From contig NZ_CP098740.1 of assembly GCF_026167665.1 (NCBI RefSeq), forward strand, positions 4,092,001-4,156,000: DNA of 64,000 nt, in the 5' to 3' direction. Both the position numbers and the translations under genes were made by a program. This document shows positions 1 through 8,999 of the stretch, piece by piece. Position 1 is the first letter of the stretch; each line of letters starts with the position of its first letter. This DNA is from Streptomyces drozdowiczii. GTDB lineage: Bacteria; Actinomycetota; Actinomycetes; Streptomycetales; Streptomycetaceae. Under the pieces are notes generated by a model that saw only the letters and a program-made list of their open reading frames with translations, was not told the DNA's origin and made no database searches.

Positions 1-850
1 GAAGTGGAACCTGGGGATGCTGTGCCTGCGGTTCGGCCGGTACGACGAGGCCGAGCGCTGGTTCCGTGAGTTCGGCGAGGACGACCAGGACGCCGTGCGG
101 CAGCTCGCCCGGATCGTCGCGCTCCGCGAGGGCGGCCCCCGCGCGGAGGACGAGCCGGACTACCGGCAGCTGGCCGCACTGCGGGAACGGGCCGAGGCCG
201 GGGACGTACGGGCGGGTTACGAGTACGCGGACATGCTCAACGACTGGGGCGGCAAGAACGCCCGCCACCTGATCCCCTGGTTGGAGCCCGCCGCCCGCGC
301 CGGGGACGCGGACGCGCTGTACGACCTGGCGCAGCTGTGCGCGAAGCTGCGCCGCTTCACCGACCGCGACATGTGGCACCGCAAGTCCGCCGAGGCGGGG
401 GACCAGCACTCCTGCCACCACATGGGCTGGCTCTCCGACCACCACCACGACTACCAGGAGTCCGAGCGCTGGTACGTCCGCGCCGCCGGGCTCGGTTCCC
501 GCCTCGACTCCATGATCGCGGGCAAGCTGATGGTCCAGCGCGGCGCGTACACCGAGGCCGAACCGTATCTCCGCCGCGCCTGGGAGGAGGGCGACGACAG
601 CGACGAGTTCCGTACGGAGACCGCCGGCTACTACGGGACCGCCCTGCGCCACCTCGGCCGCCTCGGCGAGGCCATGGGCCTCCTGGCGACCGCCGTCGAG
701 GGCTGGGACGGCGTACGCCGCCTCTACGGCTCGGACGACCTGGACGTTCTGGCCCGCATGATCGACCCGGCGAAGGAACTGGAGGCGCTGGACGAGGCGT
801 TGGACGCGGAGCTGGACGCCGAACTGGAGGAGGACGACGACGAGGAGTGA
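1..850 (+). CDS. Sel1/TPR-repeat protein, 5' end outside window
   Basis: The reading frame is open to the first base of the window, so the gene starts upstream and only its C-terminal part is here; the first in-window ATG is at 17. The visible part consists of roughly 35-residue helical repeats with Sel1/TPR spacing, such as segments around RAGYEYADML, GDADALYDLAQLC and AGDQHSCHHMGWL. It ends in a very acidic tail rich in Glu and Asp. Such repeats mediate protein-protein contacts. There is no signal peptide or membrane segment in the visible part. The gene converges on the tricorn gene with only 9 bp between the stops. The exact partner or role cannot be told. Confidence 0.75.
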   Translation, partial: KWNLGMLCLRFGRYDEAERWFREFGEDDQDAVRQLARIVALREGGPRAEDEPDYRQLAALRERAEAGDVRAGYEYADMLNDWGGKNARHLIPWLEPAARAGDADALYDLAQLCAKLRRFTDRDMWHRKSAEAGDQHSCHHMGWLSDHHHDYQESERWYVRAAGLGSRLDSMIAGKLMVQRGAYTEAEPYLRRAWEEGDDSDEFRTETAGYYGTALRHLGRLGEAMGLLATAVEGWDGVRRLYGSDDLDVLARMIDPAKELEALDEALDAELDAELEEDDDEE

Positions 851-859
851 GCCTCCCGG

Positions 860-3800
860 CTACCTCGGCGGCAGCGGCGGCCGCCTCAGGTCCGGGGCCG
901 TGTCGTACGTCGGTGGCGTCGCCGGAGGGTGCGCCGCCAGCAGGTCAAGCGCGGTGCGGACCGCGTCGTCCAGGACCGCGTACCGCCCCTCCGCCCAGTC
1001 CAGCGGGGTGCGCAGCGCCTCCAGGTCCGGTTCGACGCCGTGGTTCTCGACGGACCAGCCGTACGTGTCGAACCAGGCCGCGTTCATCGGCACCGTGATC
1101 ACCGTGCCGTCGCCCAGCCGGTGGCGGCCGGTCATGCCGACGACGCCGCCCCAGGTGCGCTGGCCGACGACCGGGCCCAGCTTCAGCAGCCGGAACGCGG
1201 CGGTGATCATGTCGCCGTCGGACGAGGTCGCCTCGTCGGCCAGGGCGACGACGGGGCCCCGGGGGGCGTTGGAGGCGTAGGACACGGGCTGGGCGTTGCG
1301 GGTCAGGTCCCAGCCGAGGATCGTCCGGGTGAGCTTCTCCACGACCAGCTCGCTGATGTGGCCGCCGGCGTTGCCGCGTACGTCCACGATCAGCGCGGGG
1401 CGGGAGACCTCCATGCGCAGGTCGCGGTTGAACTGCGCCCAGCCGGAGCCGCCCATGTCGGGGATGTGGAGGTAGCCGCACCGGCCGCCGCTCAGTTCCC
1501 GGACGACCTCGCGGCGCTTGGCGACCCAGTCCTGGTAGCGCAGGGGGCGTTCGTCGACGAGGGGCACGATCGCGATACGGCGCGGACGGCCCCCGCCCTC
1601 CGCCGGGCGGAAGGTCAGCTCGACCGTCGTGCCGCCCGCCGCCGCCAGCAGCGGATACGGCCCGGCGACCGGGTCCACCGGCCGGCCGTCCACATGGGTC
1701 AGCACCGCCCCCTCGCGGATCCCCGTACCGGCCAGCGGGGAGCGGGCCTTGGAGTCCGAGGAGTCGCCGGGCAGGATGCGCAGCAGGGTCCAGTCGCCGT
1801 CCCGGCACGCGAAGTTGGCGCCGAGCAGGCCGATCGCGCGCTGGTAGTGCGGCGGTCCCTCGTTGCGGCGCGCGGGCGACACGTAAGCGTGCGAGGTGCC
1901 CAGCTCGCCCAGCACCTCGCGCAGCAGGTCCGCGAACTCGTCGGGTGTGGCGACGCGTTCGACCAGGGGGCGGTACTGGTCCAGGACCCCCGGCCAGTCG
2001 ATGCCGCACATGTCCGGCTCCCAGAAGTACGAGCGGATGATGCGCCCCGCCTCGCCGTACGCCCCGCGCCACTCCGCCGCCGGGTCCACCTCGTGCAGGA
2101 TGCGGCGCAGGTCCAGATAGACGGTCGAGTCGTTGTCGCCGGGCTCGGTGGCGGGGACCGCGCGCAGCTCGCCGTCGTCCATCACGACCAGCCGGGAGGC
2201 GTCGCCGCTGACCTCGAACCAGTCGAGGTGGCCCACGAGTTCGGTCTTCTTCGCCTTGGCGATGTTGAAGTGCTCCAGGGTCGGCCGGCCCGACATGTCC
2301 GCCGGGTTGGCGAAGGTCTCGCCGAGCGCCCCGGAGATCGGCCAGCGCAGCCACACCAGACCGCCGCCGGACACGGGCTCCAGCGCGGAGTACTTCGACG
2401 CCGAGACCGGGAACGGCGTGACCCGGCTCTGCAGGCCCTCGAACTCGACGGTGACCGTGGACCCCTCCGTCATCCCCGCCTCGGCCGTGTCGACCGGGTC
2501 CAGGCCGCCCGCCGCCGGCCGCCCGTCGGGCAGCAGGGCGAAGGGGGACGGGGTCGCCGAGGAGAGCGGCACCAGGTAGGGGCGGCAGCCGAGCGGGAAG
2601 GACAGGTCGCCGGTGTGGACGTCGTAGACCGGGTCGAAGCCGCGCCAGGACAGGAACGCCAGATAGCGGCCGTCGCCGGTGAAGACCGGGTTCTCGTCCT
2701 CGAAGCGGCCGTTGGTGACGTCCACGATCGCGGGCTCGCCCGGACCGCCGATCCGGGCCAGCTTGATCTTGCGCAGCGAGCGGCCGATGCCCGGGTGCGA
2801 CCAGGTCAGCCAGGCGCCGTCGGGGGAGAACGCCAGGTCGCGGACGGGCCCGTTGACGGACCGGATCAGCTCGACCGGCTCGCCGGTGGCCGTCTCCTCG
2901 TCGGTGTCCAGGAGCAGCAGGCGGCCGTCGTGCGAGGCGATGGCGAGGCGTTCGCCGTCCGGGTCGGAGACCAGCTCGTGGACCCGGCCGATCAGGCCCG
3001 AGGCGAGGCGGCGGGCCGGGCGGTCGCCGCTGGCGCGCGGCAGCTGGGCGATCTCGACCGCGTCCTCGCCCTCCGCGTCGGTGACGTACGCGACCTGGCC
3101 CCCGCTGCCCAGCATCTCCGGCAGCCGCACCCGTACGCCCGGGGTGTCCGAGATGGTGCGGGCGGGCCCGTCGCGGTGCGTGAGCCAGTACAGGCTGCCG
3201 CGTACCGAAACGGCGCTGGCCCTGCCGGTCTCGTCCACGGACACCGCGTCCACATGGCTGGACGCCGGGACCTGGTACGTACGCCGCCCCGCGCGCGGGC
3301 CGCCGAGCCGGACCTCCAGCTTCCGGGGCACGGCGCCCGGGGTCTCCAGGTCGTCCACGAGCCACAGCTCGCCCGCGCACTGGTAGACCACCCGGCGCCC
3401 GTCGCTCGCCGCGTGCCGGGCGTAGAACGCGTCGTGGTCGGTGTGGCGGCGCAGGTCGGTGCCGTCGGGGCGGCAGGAGTAGAGGTTGCCGACGCCCTCG
3501 TGGTCGGAGAGGAACGCGATCCGGCCGCCGACGAACATCGGGGTGTCGAGGTGCCCGCCGATGTCCGGCAGCAGCCGCTCGCCGTGCAGCCACAGCCGGC
3601 CCATGGCTCCGCCCCGGTAGCGCTTCCAGGCGGCCGGTTCGTGCGGCGGGGTGCCGGTGAGCAGCAGGGTGCGGCGCTCGCCGCCGGTGTCGGCGACCGC
3701 GATGTCGGAGACCGGGCCCCAGGGGAGCTTGCCGCCGGGGCTGCCGTCGGTGGGGACGCTGTAGGCCCAGGAGAAGTAGGAGAACGGCTGGTTGTGCGAG

Positions 3801-4144
3801 GAGACGGCGAGGATCTGCGCCGCGTCGCCGGGGTCGGGCGTCCAGCCGCAGACCCGGGTGTCGGTCGAGCCCCAGTAGGTGAGCCGGCGGGACGGTCCGC
3901 CGGCGACCGGGGCGAGGTGGATCTCCGGGTCGAGGCTGCGCCATGACGTGTACGCGATCCGGGTCCCGTCGGGCGAGAACCGGGGATGGCCGACTCTGGT
4001 GCGGTCGACGGTGACCCGCCAGGCCCGGCCGGGGCGCTCGCCCTCGGCCGCGAGCGGGGCGACCCACAGGTCGTCCTCCGCCGCGAAGCAGAGCAGATCC
4101 TCGTGGAGGTGCGGGAACCGGAGATACGAGACGTCGTCACTCAC
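860..4144 (-). CDS. Tricorn protease homologue (peptidase S41)
   Basis: The 1094-aa product has the full tricorn layout: two N-terminal beta-propellers (about residues 1-320 and 330-680, with WD/TolB-like motifs such as PRFSPDGTRIAYTS and LAFSPDGAWLTWS), a linker, a PDZ domain (about 770-860) and a C-terminal S41 protease core. The catalytic set is recognisable. TSHAYV near residue 750 matches the Ser/His pair, TSSDGD near 976 carries the nucleophile Ser and oxyanion Asp, and VEPD near 1037 matches the last Glu. Tricorn degrades oligopeptides released by the proteasome into 2-4-mers in the cytoplasm, and no signal peptide is seen. The start is GTG at 4144. It is divergent from the TetR gene across a 178-bp gap that holds that regulator's operators. 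Confidence 0.93.
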   Translation of the reverse strand: MSDDVSYLRFPHLHEDLLCFAAEDDLWVAPLAAEGERPGRAWRVTVDRTRVGHPRFSPDGTRIAYTSWRSLDPEIHLAPVAGGPSRRLTYWGSTDTRVCGWTPDPGDAAQILAVSSHNQPFSYFSWAYSVPTDGSPGGKLPWGPVSDIAVADTGGERRTLLLTGTPPHEPAAWKRYRGGAMGRLWLHGERLLPDIGGHLDTPMFVGGRIAFLSDHEGVGNLYSCRPDGTDLRRHTDHDAFYARHAASDGRRVVYQCAGELWLVDDLETPGAVPRKLEVRLGGPRAGRRTYQVPASSHVDAVSVDETGRASAVSVRGSLYWLTHRDGPARTISDTPGVRVRLPEMLGSGGQVAYVTDAEGEDAVEIAQLPRASGDRPARRLASGLIGRVHELVSDPDGERLAIASHDGRLLLLDTDEETATGEPVELIRSVNGPVRDLAFSPDGAWLTWSHPGIGRSLRKIKLARIGGPGEPAIVDVTNGRFEDENPVFTGDGRYLAFLSWRGFDPVYDVHTGDLSFPLGCRPYLVPLSSATPSPFALLPDGRPAAGGLDPVDTAEAGMTEGSTVTVEFEGLQSRVTPFPVSASKYSALEPVSGGGLVWLRWPISGALGETFANPADMSGRPTLEHFNIAKAKKTELVGHLDWFEVSGDASRLVVMDDGELRAVPATEPGDNDSTVYLDLRRILHEVDPAAEWRGAYGEAGRIIRSYFWEPDMCGIDWPGVLDQYRPLVERVATPDEFADLLREVLGELGTSHAYVSPARRNEGPPHYQRAIGLLGANFACRDGDWTLLRILPGDSSDSKARSPLAGTGIREGAVLTHVDGRPVDPVAGPYPLLAAAGGTTVELTFRPAEGGGRPRRIAIVPLVDERPLRYQDWVAKRREVVRELSGGRCGYLHIPDMGGSGWAQFNRDLRMEVSRPALIVDVRGNAGGHISELVVEKLTRTILGWDLTRNAQPVSYASNAPRGPVVALADEATSSDGDMITAAFRLLKLGPVVGQRTWGGVVGMTGRHRLGDGTVITVPMNAAWFDTYGWSVENHGVEPDLEALRTPLDWAEGRYAVLDDAVRTALDLLAAHPPATPPTYDTAPDLRRPPLPPR

Positions 4145-4216
4145 CCCCCAATGCTTTCCGCGCGGAGGGGGCCCGGCAACTCAGAGAGGCGCGCTTTTTG
4201 TGGTGCGAGCCACAAG

Positions 4217-4276
4217 CGAAACCGTTTCGTTTCGCTCGGCGGGCGGGGTACCGTTCTGCTGTACGAAACGGTTTCG
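4217..4276. promoter_or_regulatory. Two TetR-type operator palindromes
   Basis: Two 13-bp palindromes lie in the tricorn-tetR intergenic region: CGAAACCGTTTCG at 4217-4229 and CGAAACGGTTTCG at 4264-4276 (the second extends to 15 bp). Their centres are 47 bp apart and they differ only in the central base. The second is about 46 bp upstream of the regulator ATG. The arrangement suggests autoregulation by the adjacent TetR protein and control of the MMPL pump behind it, possibly also of the divergent tricorn promoter. The regulatory link is inferred from position and symmetry. Confidence 0.75.
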
Positions 4277-4322
4277 TTCGATACGGATTCGTTCGACGAC
4301 TGATCGGACAGGAGGTCGAATC

Positions 4323-4895
4323 ATGGCACGCACACGGCTCACGCCCGAGCGTGAGAGCGAGCTGTACGCCGCCGTGCTCGACCTGCTCCGCGAAGTCGGC
4401 TACGACGCCCTCACGATGGACGCCGTCGCCACCCGTACGCATTCCAGCAAGGCCACCCTCTACCGCCAGTGGGGGAGCAAGCCGGCGCTCGTCGTCACGG
4501 CCCTGCGGCACAACAAACCCGGCACCCTCGGCGATGTCGACACCGGCTCGCTGCGCGGTGACTTCCATGCCGTGCTCAGCCGCAGTGACGACTGTCAGAT
4601 GGAGAAGGACGCCGCGCTGATGCGGGGTCTGAGCCATGCCGTCCACAACAACCCCGACCTCCTCCAAGCCCTGCGCGAACTGCTGGTCGAACCGGAGATG
4701 ACCGGTCTCGACACGCTGTTGCGCCGGGCCGTGGACCGGGGAGAGGTGAGCCCGGACAACCCGGCGCTCAGATACGTACCGCACATGCTGATCGGCGCTT
4801 TCGCCACTCGGCAGCTGGTCGAGGACCGCCCGGTCGACCAGGCATTCCTTCTCGATTACGTCGACTCCGTGATCCTCCCCGCTCTCGGCGTCTGA
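4323..4895 (+). CDS. TetR-family repressor
   Basis: The protein is 190 aa. The N-terminal helix-turn-helix (about residues 25-45, core DAVATRTHSSKATLYRQWG) is typical TetR. The C-terminal half resembles the TetR_C_16-like ligand domain. ATG at 4323 is chosen because GGAGG at 4311-4315 precedes it at good distance; upstream in-frame codons would run into the operator region. An MMPL transporter follows 125 bp downstream in the same direction, the usual repressor-efflux pair. The ligand is probably a lipophilic or antibiotic-like compound exported by that pump. The two operators upstream imply negative autoregulation. Confidence 0.9.
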   Translation: MARTRLTPERESELYAAVLDLLREVGYDALTMDAVATRTHSSKATLYRQWGSKPALVVTALRHNKPGTLGDVDTGSLRGDFHAVLSRSDDCQMEKDAALMRGLSHAVHNNPDLLQALRELLVEPEMTGLDTLLRRAVDRGEVSPDNPALRYVPHMLIGAFATRQLVEDRPVDQAFLLDYVDSVILPALGV

Positions 4896-5020
4896 CCTCA
4901 GGTCCCCGCGCTCTTCCCGCACGGCCCCCTCCCCAAGCCCCACCTGACACGCCGCTCTCGTCGTCGGGCTGGTTCCTCACGCCCTCTTCCACTCAACGAC
5001 CTGACCGGGAGTACGCCCCC

Positions 5021-7249
5021 GTGGCCACATTCCTCTACAAGCTCGGACGGCTCGCCTTCCGGCGCCGCCGCTATGTCGCCCTGATCTGGGTGGCACTGCT
5101 GGCGCTCGCCGGATTCGGCGCGTCCTCCGCAGCCACCGCGACCTCCAGCTCCTTCTCCATCCCCGGTACGGAGGCCCAGAAGGCCTTCGACCTGCTGGAA
5201 CAGCGCTTCCCGGCCGCCAGTGCGGACGGCGCCACCGCGCGCATCGTCTTCAAGGCCCCCGAGCACGAGAAGATGACGGACCCGGCCAACAAGGCCGAGG
5301 TCAACAAGATCACCCGGGAGCTGAAGGAAGGCTCCGACCAGATCGCCTCCGTCACCGACCCGTACACCGGCAAGGCCGTCTCCAAGAACGGCTCCACCGC
5401 GTACATCTCGGTGTCGTACAAGGTCAACTCGATGGAGCTGACCGACGCGACCCGGGACGCGCTGGAGGACGCCGGCACCCACGCCCAGAAGAGCGGGATG
5501 ACCGTCGAGATCGGCGGTGACGCGCTCCAGGTCATGCCGGAGACCGGCGCCACCGAGGTCATCGGCATCGCCCTGGCCGCCGTGGTCCTCGTCATCACCT
5601 TCGGCTCGCTCATCGCGGCCGGGCTCCCGCTGCTCACCGCCCTGATCGGCGTCGGCATCGGGGTCTCCACGATCACCGCCCTGGCGAACGTGCTCGACCT
5701 GGGCTCCACCACCTCCACGCTCGCGATGATGATCGGCCTCGCGGTCGGCATCGACTACGCGCTGTTCATCGTCTCCCGCTACCGCGCCGAGCTGGCCGAG
5801 GGCCGGGAGCGCGAGGAGGCGGCGGGCCGGGCGGTCGGCACGGCCGGGTCCGCGGTCGTCTTCGCCGGGCTCACCGTGGTCATCGCCCTCGTCGGCCTGG
5901 CCGTCGTCAACATCCCGATGCTGTCCAAGATGGGCTTCGCTGCGGCCGGCACGGTCGCCATCGCGGTCCTCATCGCCCTCACCCTCGTCCCGGCCCTGAT
6001 GGGCTTCGTGGGCAAGCGCATCGTGGGGCGCAAGGCCCGCAAGGCCGCCGACGCGGCAGACAAGCCCGAGGCGAAGGCGAACATGGGCACCCGCTGGGCC
6101 CGGTTCGTGCTGCGAAAGCCGGTCTGGGTGCTGCTCGTCGGCGTCCTGGGCCTCGGCGCCATCGCCGTACCGGCCGCCTCGCTGGAGATGGGCCTGCCGG
6201 ACGACGGCTCCCAGCCCACCAGCACCACCCAGCGCCGCGCCTACGACCTGCTCTCCGACGGCTTCGGCCCCGGCTTCAACGGGCCGCTGCTCGTCGTCGT
6301 GGACACCGAGGACAGCGCGGACGGCAAGGCGGCGGCCAAGCAGGTCGGCGACCAGATCTCCGGCATGAAGGGCGTCGTCGCCGTCACCCCGGCCACCTTC
6401 AACAAGGCCGGCGACGCGGCGATGATCACCGTCGTCCCGAAGGACCGCCCCAGCTCCGTCGAGACGGAGAACGTGGTCCACGCGATCCGCGACGCGGGCA
6501 AGGACATCAAGTCCGACACCGGCGCCGAGGTGCTGGTCACCGGCTCCACCGCGATGAACATCGACTTCTCGCAGAAGATGAACGACGCGCTGCTGCCCTA
6601 CCTGGCGCTCGTGGTCGGCCTCGCCTTCCTGCTGCTGATGGTGGTCTTCCGGTCGGTGCTCGTACCGCTGAAGGCGGCGCTCGGCTTCCTGCTCTCGGTC
6701 GTCGCGGCCCTGGGCGCGGTCGTCGCGGTCTTCCAGTGGGGCTGGCTCGGCTCGCTCTTCGGGGTCGAGCAGACCGGTCCGATCATGTCGATGATGCCGA
6801 TCTTCATGGTGGGCGTGGTCTTCGGCCTCGCGATGGACTACGAGGTCTTCCTCGTCACGCGGATGCGTGAGGCGTACGTCCACGGCGAGAAGCCCGGCCA
6901 GGCCATCGTCACCGGCTTCAAGCACGGGGCGCGGGTCGTCACGGCCGCCGCCGTGATCATGATCGCGGTGTTCTCCGGCTTCATCGGCTCCAGCGAGCAG
7001 ATGATCAAGATGATCGGCTTCTCGCTCGCCATCGCCGTCTTCTTCGACGCGTTCATCGTGCGCATGGCCATCGTGCCCGCCGTCCTGGCGCTGCTCGGCA
7101 AGCGCGCCTGGTGGCTGCCGCGCTGGCTGGACCGCGCGCTGCCCAACGTGGACGTCGAGGGCGAGGGCCTGCGCAAGGACCTGGACGAGCCCGCCGCCGG
7201 TGACGGCGGCCCGGAGTCCGGCGGGGAGCGCGAGCTGATCCGCGTGTGA
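5021..7249 (+). CDS. MMPL/RND-family membrane transporter
   Basis: The product is a 742-aa integral membrane protein with the MMPL duplication: one TM near residue 20, an extracytoplasmic loop (about 40-170), five TMs (about 180-320), then TM, loop and five TMs again (about 360-690). The segment GLAVGIDYALFIVSRYR and its second-half counterpart GLAMDYEVFLVTRMRE are the conserved TM4/TM10 proton-relay motifs. Members export lipids, siderophores or antibiotics (actinorhodin ActII-3 type) using the proton gradient. The start is GTG at 5021. It lies downstream of and in line with the TetR gene, so it is the probable target of that repressor. A strong hairpin follows at 7337-7373. Confidence 0.92.
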   Translation: MATFLYKLGRLAFRRRRYVALIWVALLALAGFGASSAATATSSSFSIPGTEAQKAFDLLEQRFPAASADGATARIVFKAPEHEKMTDPANKAEVNKITRELKEGSDQIASVTDPYTGKAVSKNGSTAYISVSYKVNSMELTDATRDALEDAGTHAQKSGMTVEIGGDALQVMPETGATEVIGIALAAVVLVITFGSLIAAGLPLLTALIGVGIGVSTITALANVLDLGSTTSTLAMMIGLAVGIDYALFIVSRYRAELAEGREREEAAGRAVGTAGSAVVFAGLTVVIALVGLAVVNIPMLSKMGFAAAGTVAIAVLIALTLVPALMGFVGKRIVGRKARKAADAADKPEAKANMGTRWARFVLRKPVWVLLVGVLGLGAIAVPAASLEMGLPDDGSQPTSTTQRRAYDLLSDGFGPGFNGPLLVVVDTEDSADGKAAAKQVGDQISGMKGVVAVTPATFNKAGDAAMITVVPKDRPSSVETENVVHAIRDAGKDIKSDTGAEVLVTGSTAMNIDFSQKMNDALLPYLALVVGLAFLLLMVVFRSVLVPLKAALGFLLSVVAALGAVVAVFQWGWLGSLFGVEQTGPIMSMMPIFMVGVVFGLAMDYEVFLVTRMREAYVHGEKPGQAIVTGFKHGARVVTAAAVIMIAVFSGFIGSSEQMIKMIGFSLAIAVFFDAFIVRMAIVPAVLALLGKRAWWLPRWLDRALPNVDVEGEGLRKDLDEPAAGDGGPESGGERELIRV

Positions 7250-7336
7250 GCCGCGCGGTCTGACTCCGGGGCCGCGTCCGAGCGGTGCGCGGCCCCGGGA
7301 GCCCGGGTTACCTGTGGGGACGGGGGGCCGGGGCGG

Positions 7337-7373
7337 CGAGAGCCCCCGTGCACGGTGTGCACGGGGGCTCTCG
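7337..7373. terminator. Bidirectional terminator hairpin
   Basis: A perfect 17-bp inverted repeat (7337-7353 with 7357-7373) with a 3-nt GGT loop sits between the convergent MMPL and SsgA-like genes. It would fold on either strand and serve both transcripts. No U-tract is present, as is usual for high-GC actinomycete terminators. Confidence 0.85.
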
Positions 7374-7384
7374 GCGTCGTCCGC

Positions 7385-7740
7385 TCAGGTGCGCGCGGCG
7401 GCGTGGGGAGCCTCGGTCTCCTTGTGCGTACGCCGCAGGAAGCGGACCAGCGGGGCGCAGTCGAACTGGACAACGTCCACCCCGGCGGTGTCATGCCGTT
7501 CCACGACCACCTGGACCCTGCCGCACGGCCAGATCCGCCAGCCGTCCTGCTCGACCGGATAGCGCAGCCCGCGCTCCAGCAGCTCGCGCTCCACGGCCCA
7601 CTCCGTGCCGCCCGGATAGGCGATGCGGATCGTCGCGGGGACTCCGAGCCGTCGAACCGCAGCTCGACCGGGACGACGGGAAGGTCCCGGGCGTCGGTGA
7701 CGAGCCGGGCGCGCGCATGGTCATGGATCACGGAGGACAT
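7385..7740 (-). CDS. SsgA-like sporulation/cell division protein, apparent frameshift
   Basis: SsgA-like proteins are actinomycete-specific factors that place septation and peptidoglycan synthesis during sporulation. The N-terminal part (from ATG 7740, RBS GGAGAG) reads SSVIHDHARARLVTDARDL in one frame. From about 7640 the family continues in another frame with ERELLERGL, WPCG and FLRRTH. Adding one C to the CCCC run at 7637-7640 joins them into a 118-aa protein ending at 7385, close to family length. Position next to cbiMQO suggests the SsgE branch, but that is from memory of Streptomyces gene order. The gene is divergent from cbiM. The frameshift is more likely a base-calling gap than a real mutation. 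Confidence 0.8.
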
Positions 7741-7755
7741 GGGCCGACTCTCCAT

Positions 7756-7939
7756 CCTGCTTCTGCAACTTTGTTATCTAATGTCCCATATTTTGCGTAA
7801 ACAGCATTATGGGAACCCTGTGTAGTTGAGCCTGCGCCGCTCTTGCAAACCCTTCGCAGGAGGGCCGTATCATCGAGAGGTTCACGACCCCGCGCACCCG
7901 GCGCAGCAACGCGAGAACGCAGGAAGCGGAGCCTCCCCC
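7756..7939. promoter_or_regulatory. AT-rich ssg/cbiM divergent promoter region
   Basis: This divergent intergenic region contains the most AT-rich stretch of the neighbourhood (about 7765-7815). It includes an inverted repeat, TCCCATA at 7784-7790 and TATGGGA at 7807-7813, separated by 16 nt. This could be a metal-responsive operator or simply promoter DNA. I looked for a cobalamin riboswitch before the cobalt/nickel genes and found no convincing B12-box core. Confidence 0.4.
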
Positions 7940-8998
7940 ATGCATGTACCCGACGGATTCATCAACGCACCCGTCTCCGCCGTCGCGGGCGTCGTCGCCG
8001 CCGGAGCCGTGGCCGTCAGCCTGAAGGGGGCCCGGCGCGAGCTCGACGAGCGCACCGCGCCGCTGGCCGGTCTGGTCGCCGCCTTCATCTTCGCCGTGCA
8101 GATGCTGAACTTCCCCGTCGCCGCCGGCACCAGCGGCCATCTGCTCGGGGGCGCGCTCGCGGCGATCCTCGTCGGGCCGTATACGGGGGTGCTCTGCATA
8201 TCCGTCGTCCTGCTGATGCAGGGCATCCTCTTCGCCGACGGCGGCCTCACCGCGCTCGGCGTCAACGTCCTCGACATGGGCATCACGACCACGGTCGTCG
8301 CCTACGCGCTCTTCCGCGGCCTGGTCGGCGTGCTGCCGCGCACCCGCCGCTCGATGACCGCCGCCTCGTTCGTCGCCGCGCTCGTCTCCGTACCGGCCGC
8401 CGCCTGCGTCTTCACCCTCCTGTACTGGATCGGCGGGACCACCGACATCCCGATCGGCAAGGTCTTCACCGCCATGGTCGGCGTACACGTCCTCATCGGC
8501 ATCGGCGAGGCCGTGATCACCGCGCTCACCGTCGGCGCCGTCCTCGCCGTCCGCCCCGACCTGGTCCACGGCGCGAAGGGCCTCGCCGCCCCGCTCAAGC
8601 TCCGCGTCGACGGCGAACTGGTCGACGCCCCGGCACCGGTCCGCGAGCCCGCCCCCGCCGCGCACCGCCCGACCCGCGGCCTCTGGGTCACCGGCCTGGT
8701 CACCGCCCTCGTGCTCGCCGGGTTCGTCTCCTTCTACGCCTCCGCCAACCCGGACGGCCTGGAGAAGGTCGCCGCCGACAAGGGCATCGACAAGGAGGCC
8801 AAGGAGCACGCCGCCGCGGACTCCCCGCTCGCCGACTACGGCGTCAAGGACGTCTCCAACGCCCGCCTCTCCGGCGGCCTCGCCGGCATCATCGGCGTCG
8901 GCGCCACCCTCGTCGCGGGCAGCGGCGCCTTCTACGTGGTCTCCCGCCGCCGCCGTACGCAGGGCGAGGCCGACACCCGTACCGACGAGAAGGTCTGA
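7940..8998 (+). CDS. cbiM: CbiM-PDGLE fusion, cobalt/nickel ECF importer S component
   Basis: The start at 7940 gives MHVPDGF, the hallmark CbiM/NikM N-terminus whose amino group, His2 and neighbouring residues bind the metal. Residues 1 to about 215 form the CbiM membrane domain. The C-terminal region (from about 250) has two TMs around a loop containing SFYASANPDGLEKVA, the PDGLE (CbiN-like) domain, so the accessory subunit is fused to the substrate-binding one. The protein imports Co2+ or Ni2+ for cobalamin, urease or nickel superoxide dismutase; the sequence does not decide between metals. It is the first gene of a three-gene operon, with the next gene 1 bp downstream. Confidence 0.92.
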   Translation: MHVPDGFINAPVSAVAGVVAAGAVAVSLKGARRELDERTAPLAGLVAAFIFAVQMLNFPVAAGTSGHLLGGALAAILVGPYTGVLCISVVLLMQGILFADGGLTALGVNVLDMGITTTVVAYALFRGLVGVLPRTRRSMTAASFVAALVSVPAAACVFTLLYWIGGTTDIPIGKVFTAMVGVHVLIGIGEAVITALTVGAVLAVRPDLVHGAKGLAAPLKLRVDGELVDAPAPVREPAPAAHRPTRGLWVTGLVTALVLAGFVSFYASANPDGLEKVAADKGIDKEAKEHAAADSPLADYGVKDVSNARLSGGLAGIIGVGATLVAGSGAFYVVSRRRRTQGEADTRTDEKV

Positions 8999-8999
8999 C

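Noticed and set aside
929..3946. Very long open frame on the + strand opposite tricorn, and similar ones opposite MMPL (4898-6925), pmt (31231-34011) and ppc (60577-63639)
   Set aside because: Antisense frames stay open because of high-GC codon bias; composition is Arg/Ala/Pro/Gly-rich without domains, while the opposite strand encodes a clear family.
7756..7939. Cobalamin riboswitch upstream of cbiM
   Set aside because: The gap is short and shared with a divergent gene, and I see no B12-box-like core; only a weak inverted repeat.
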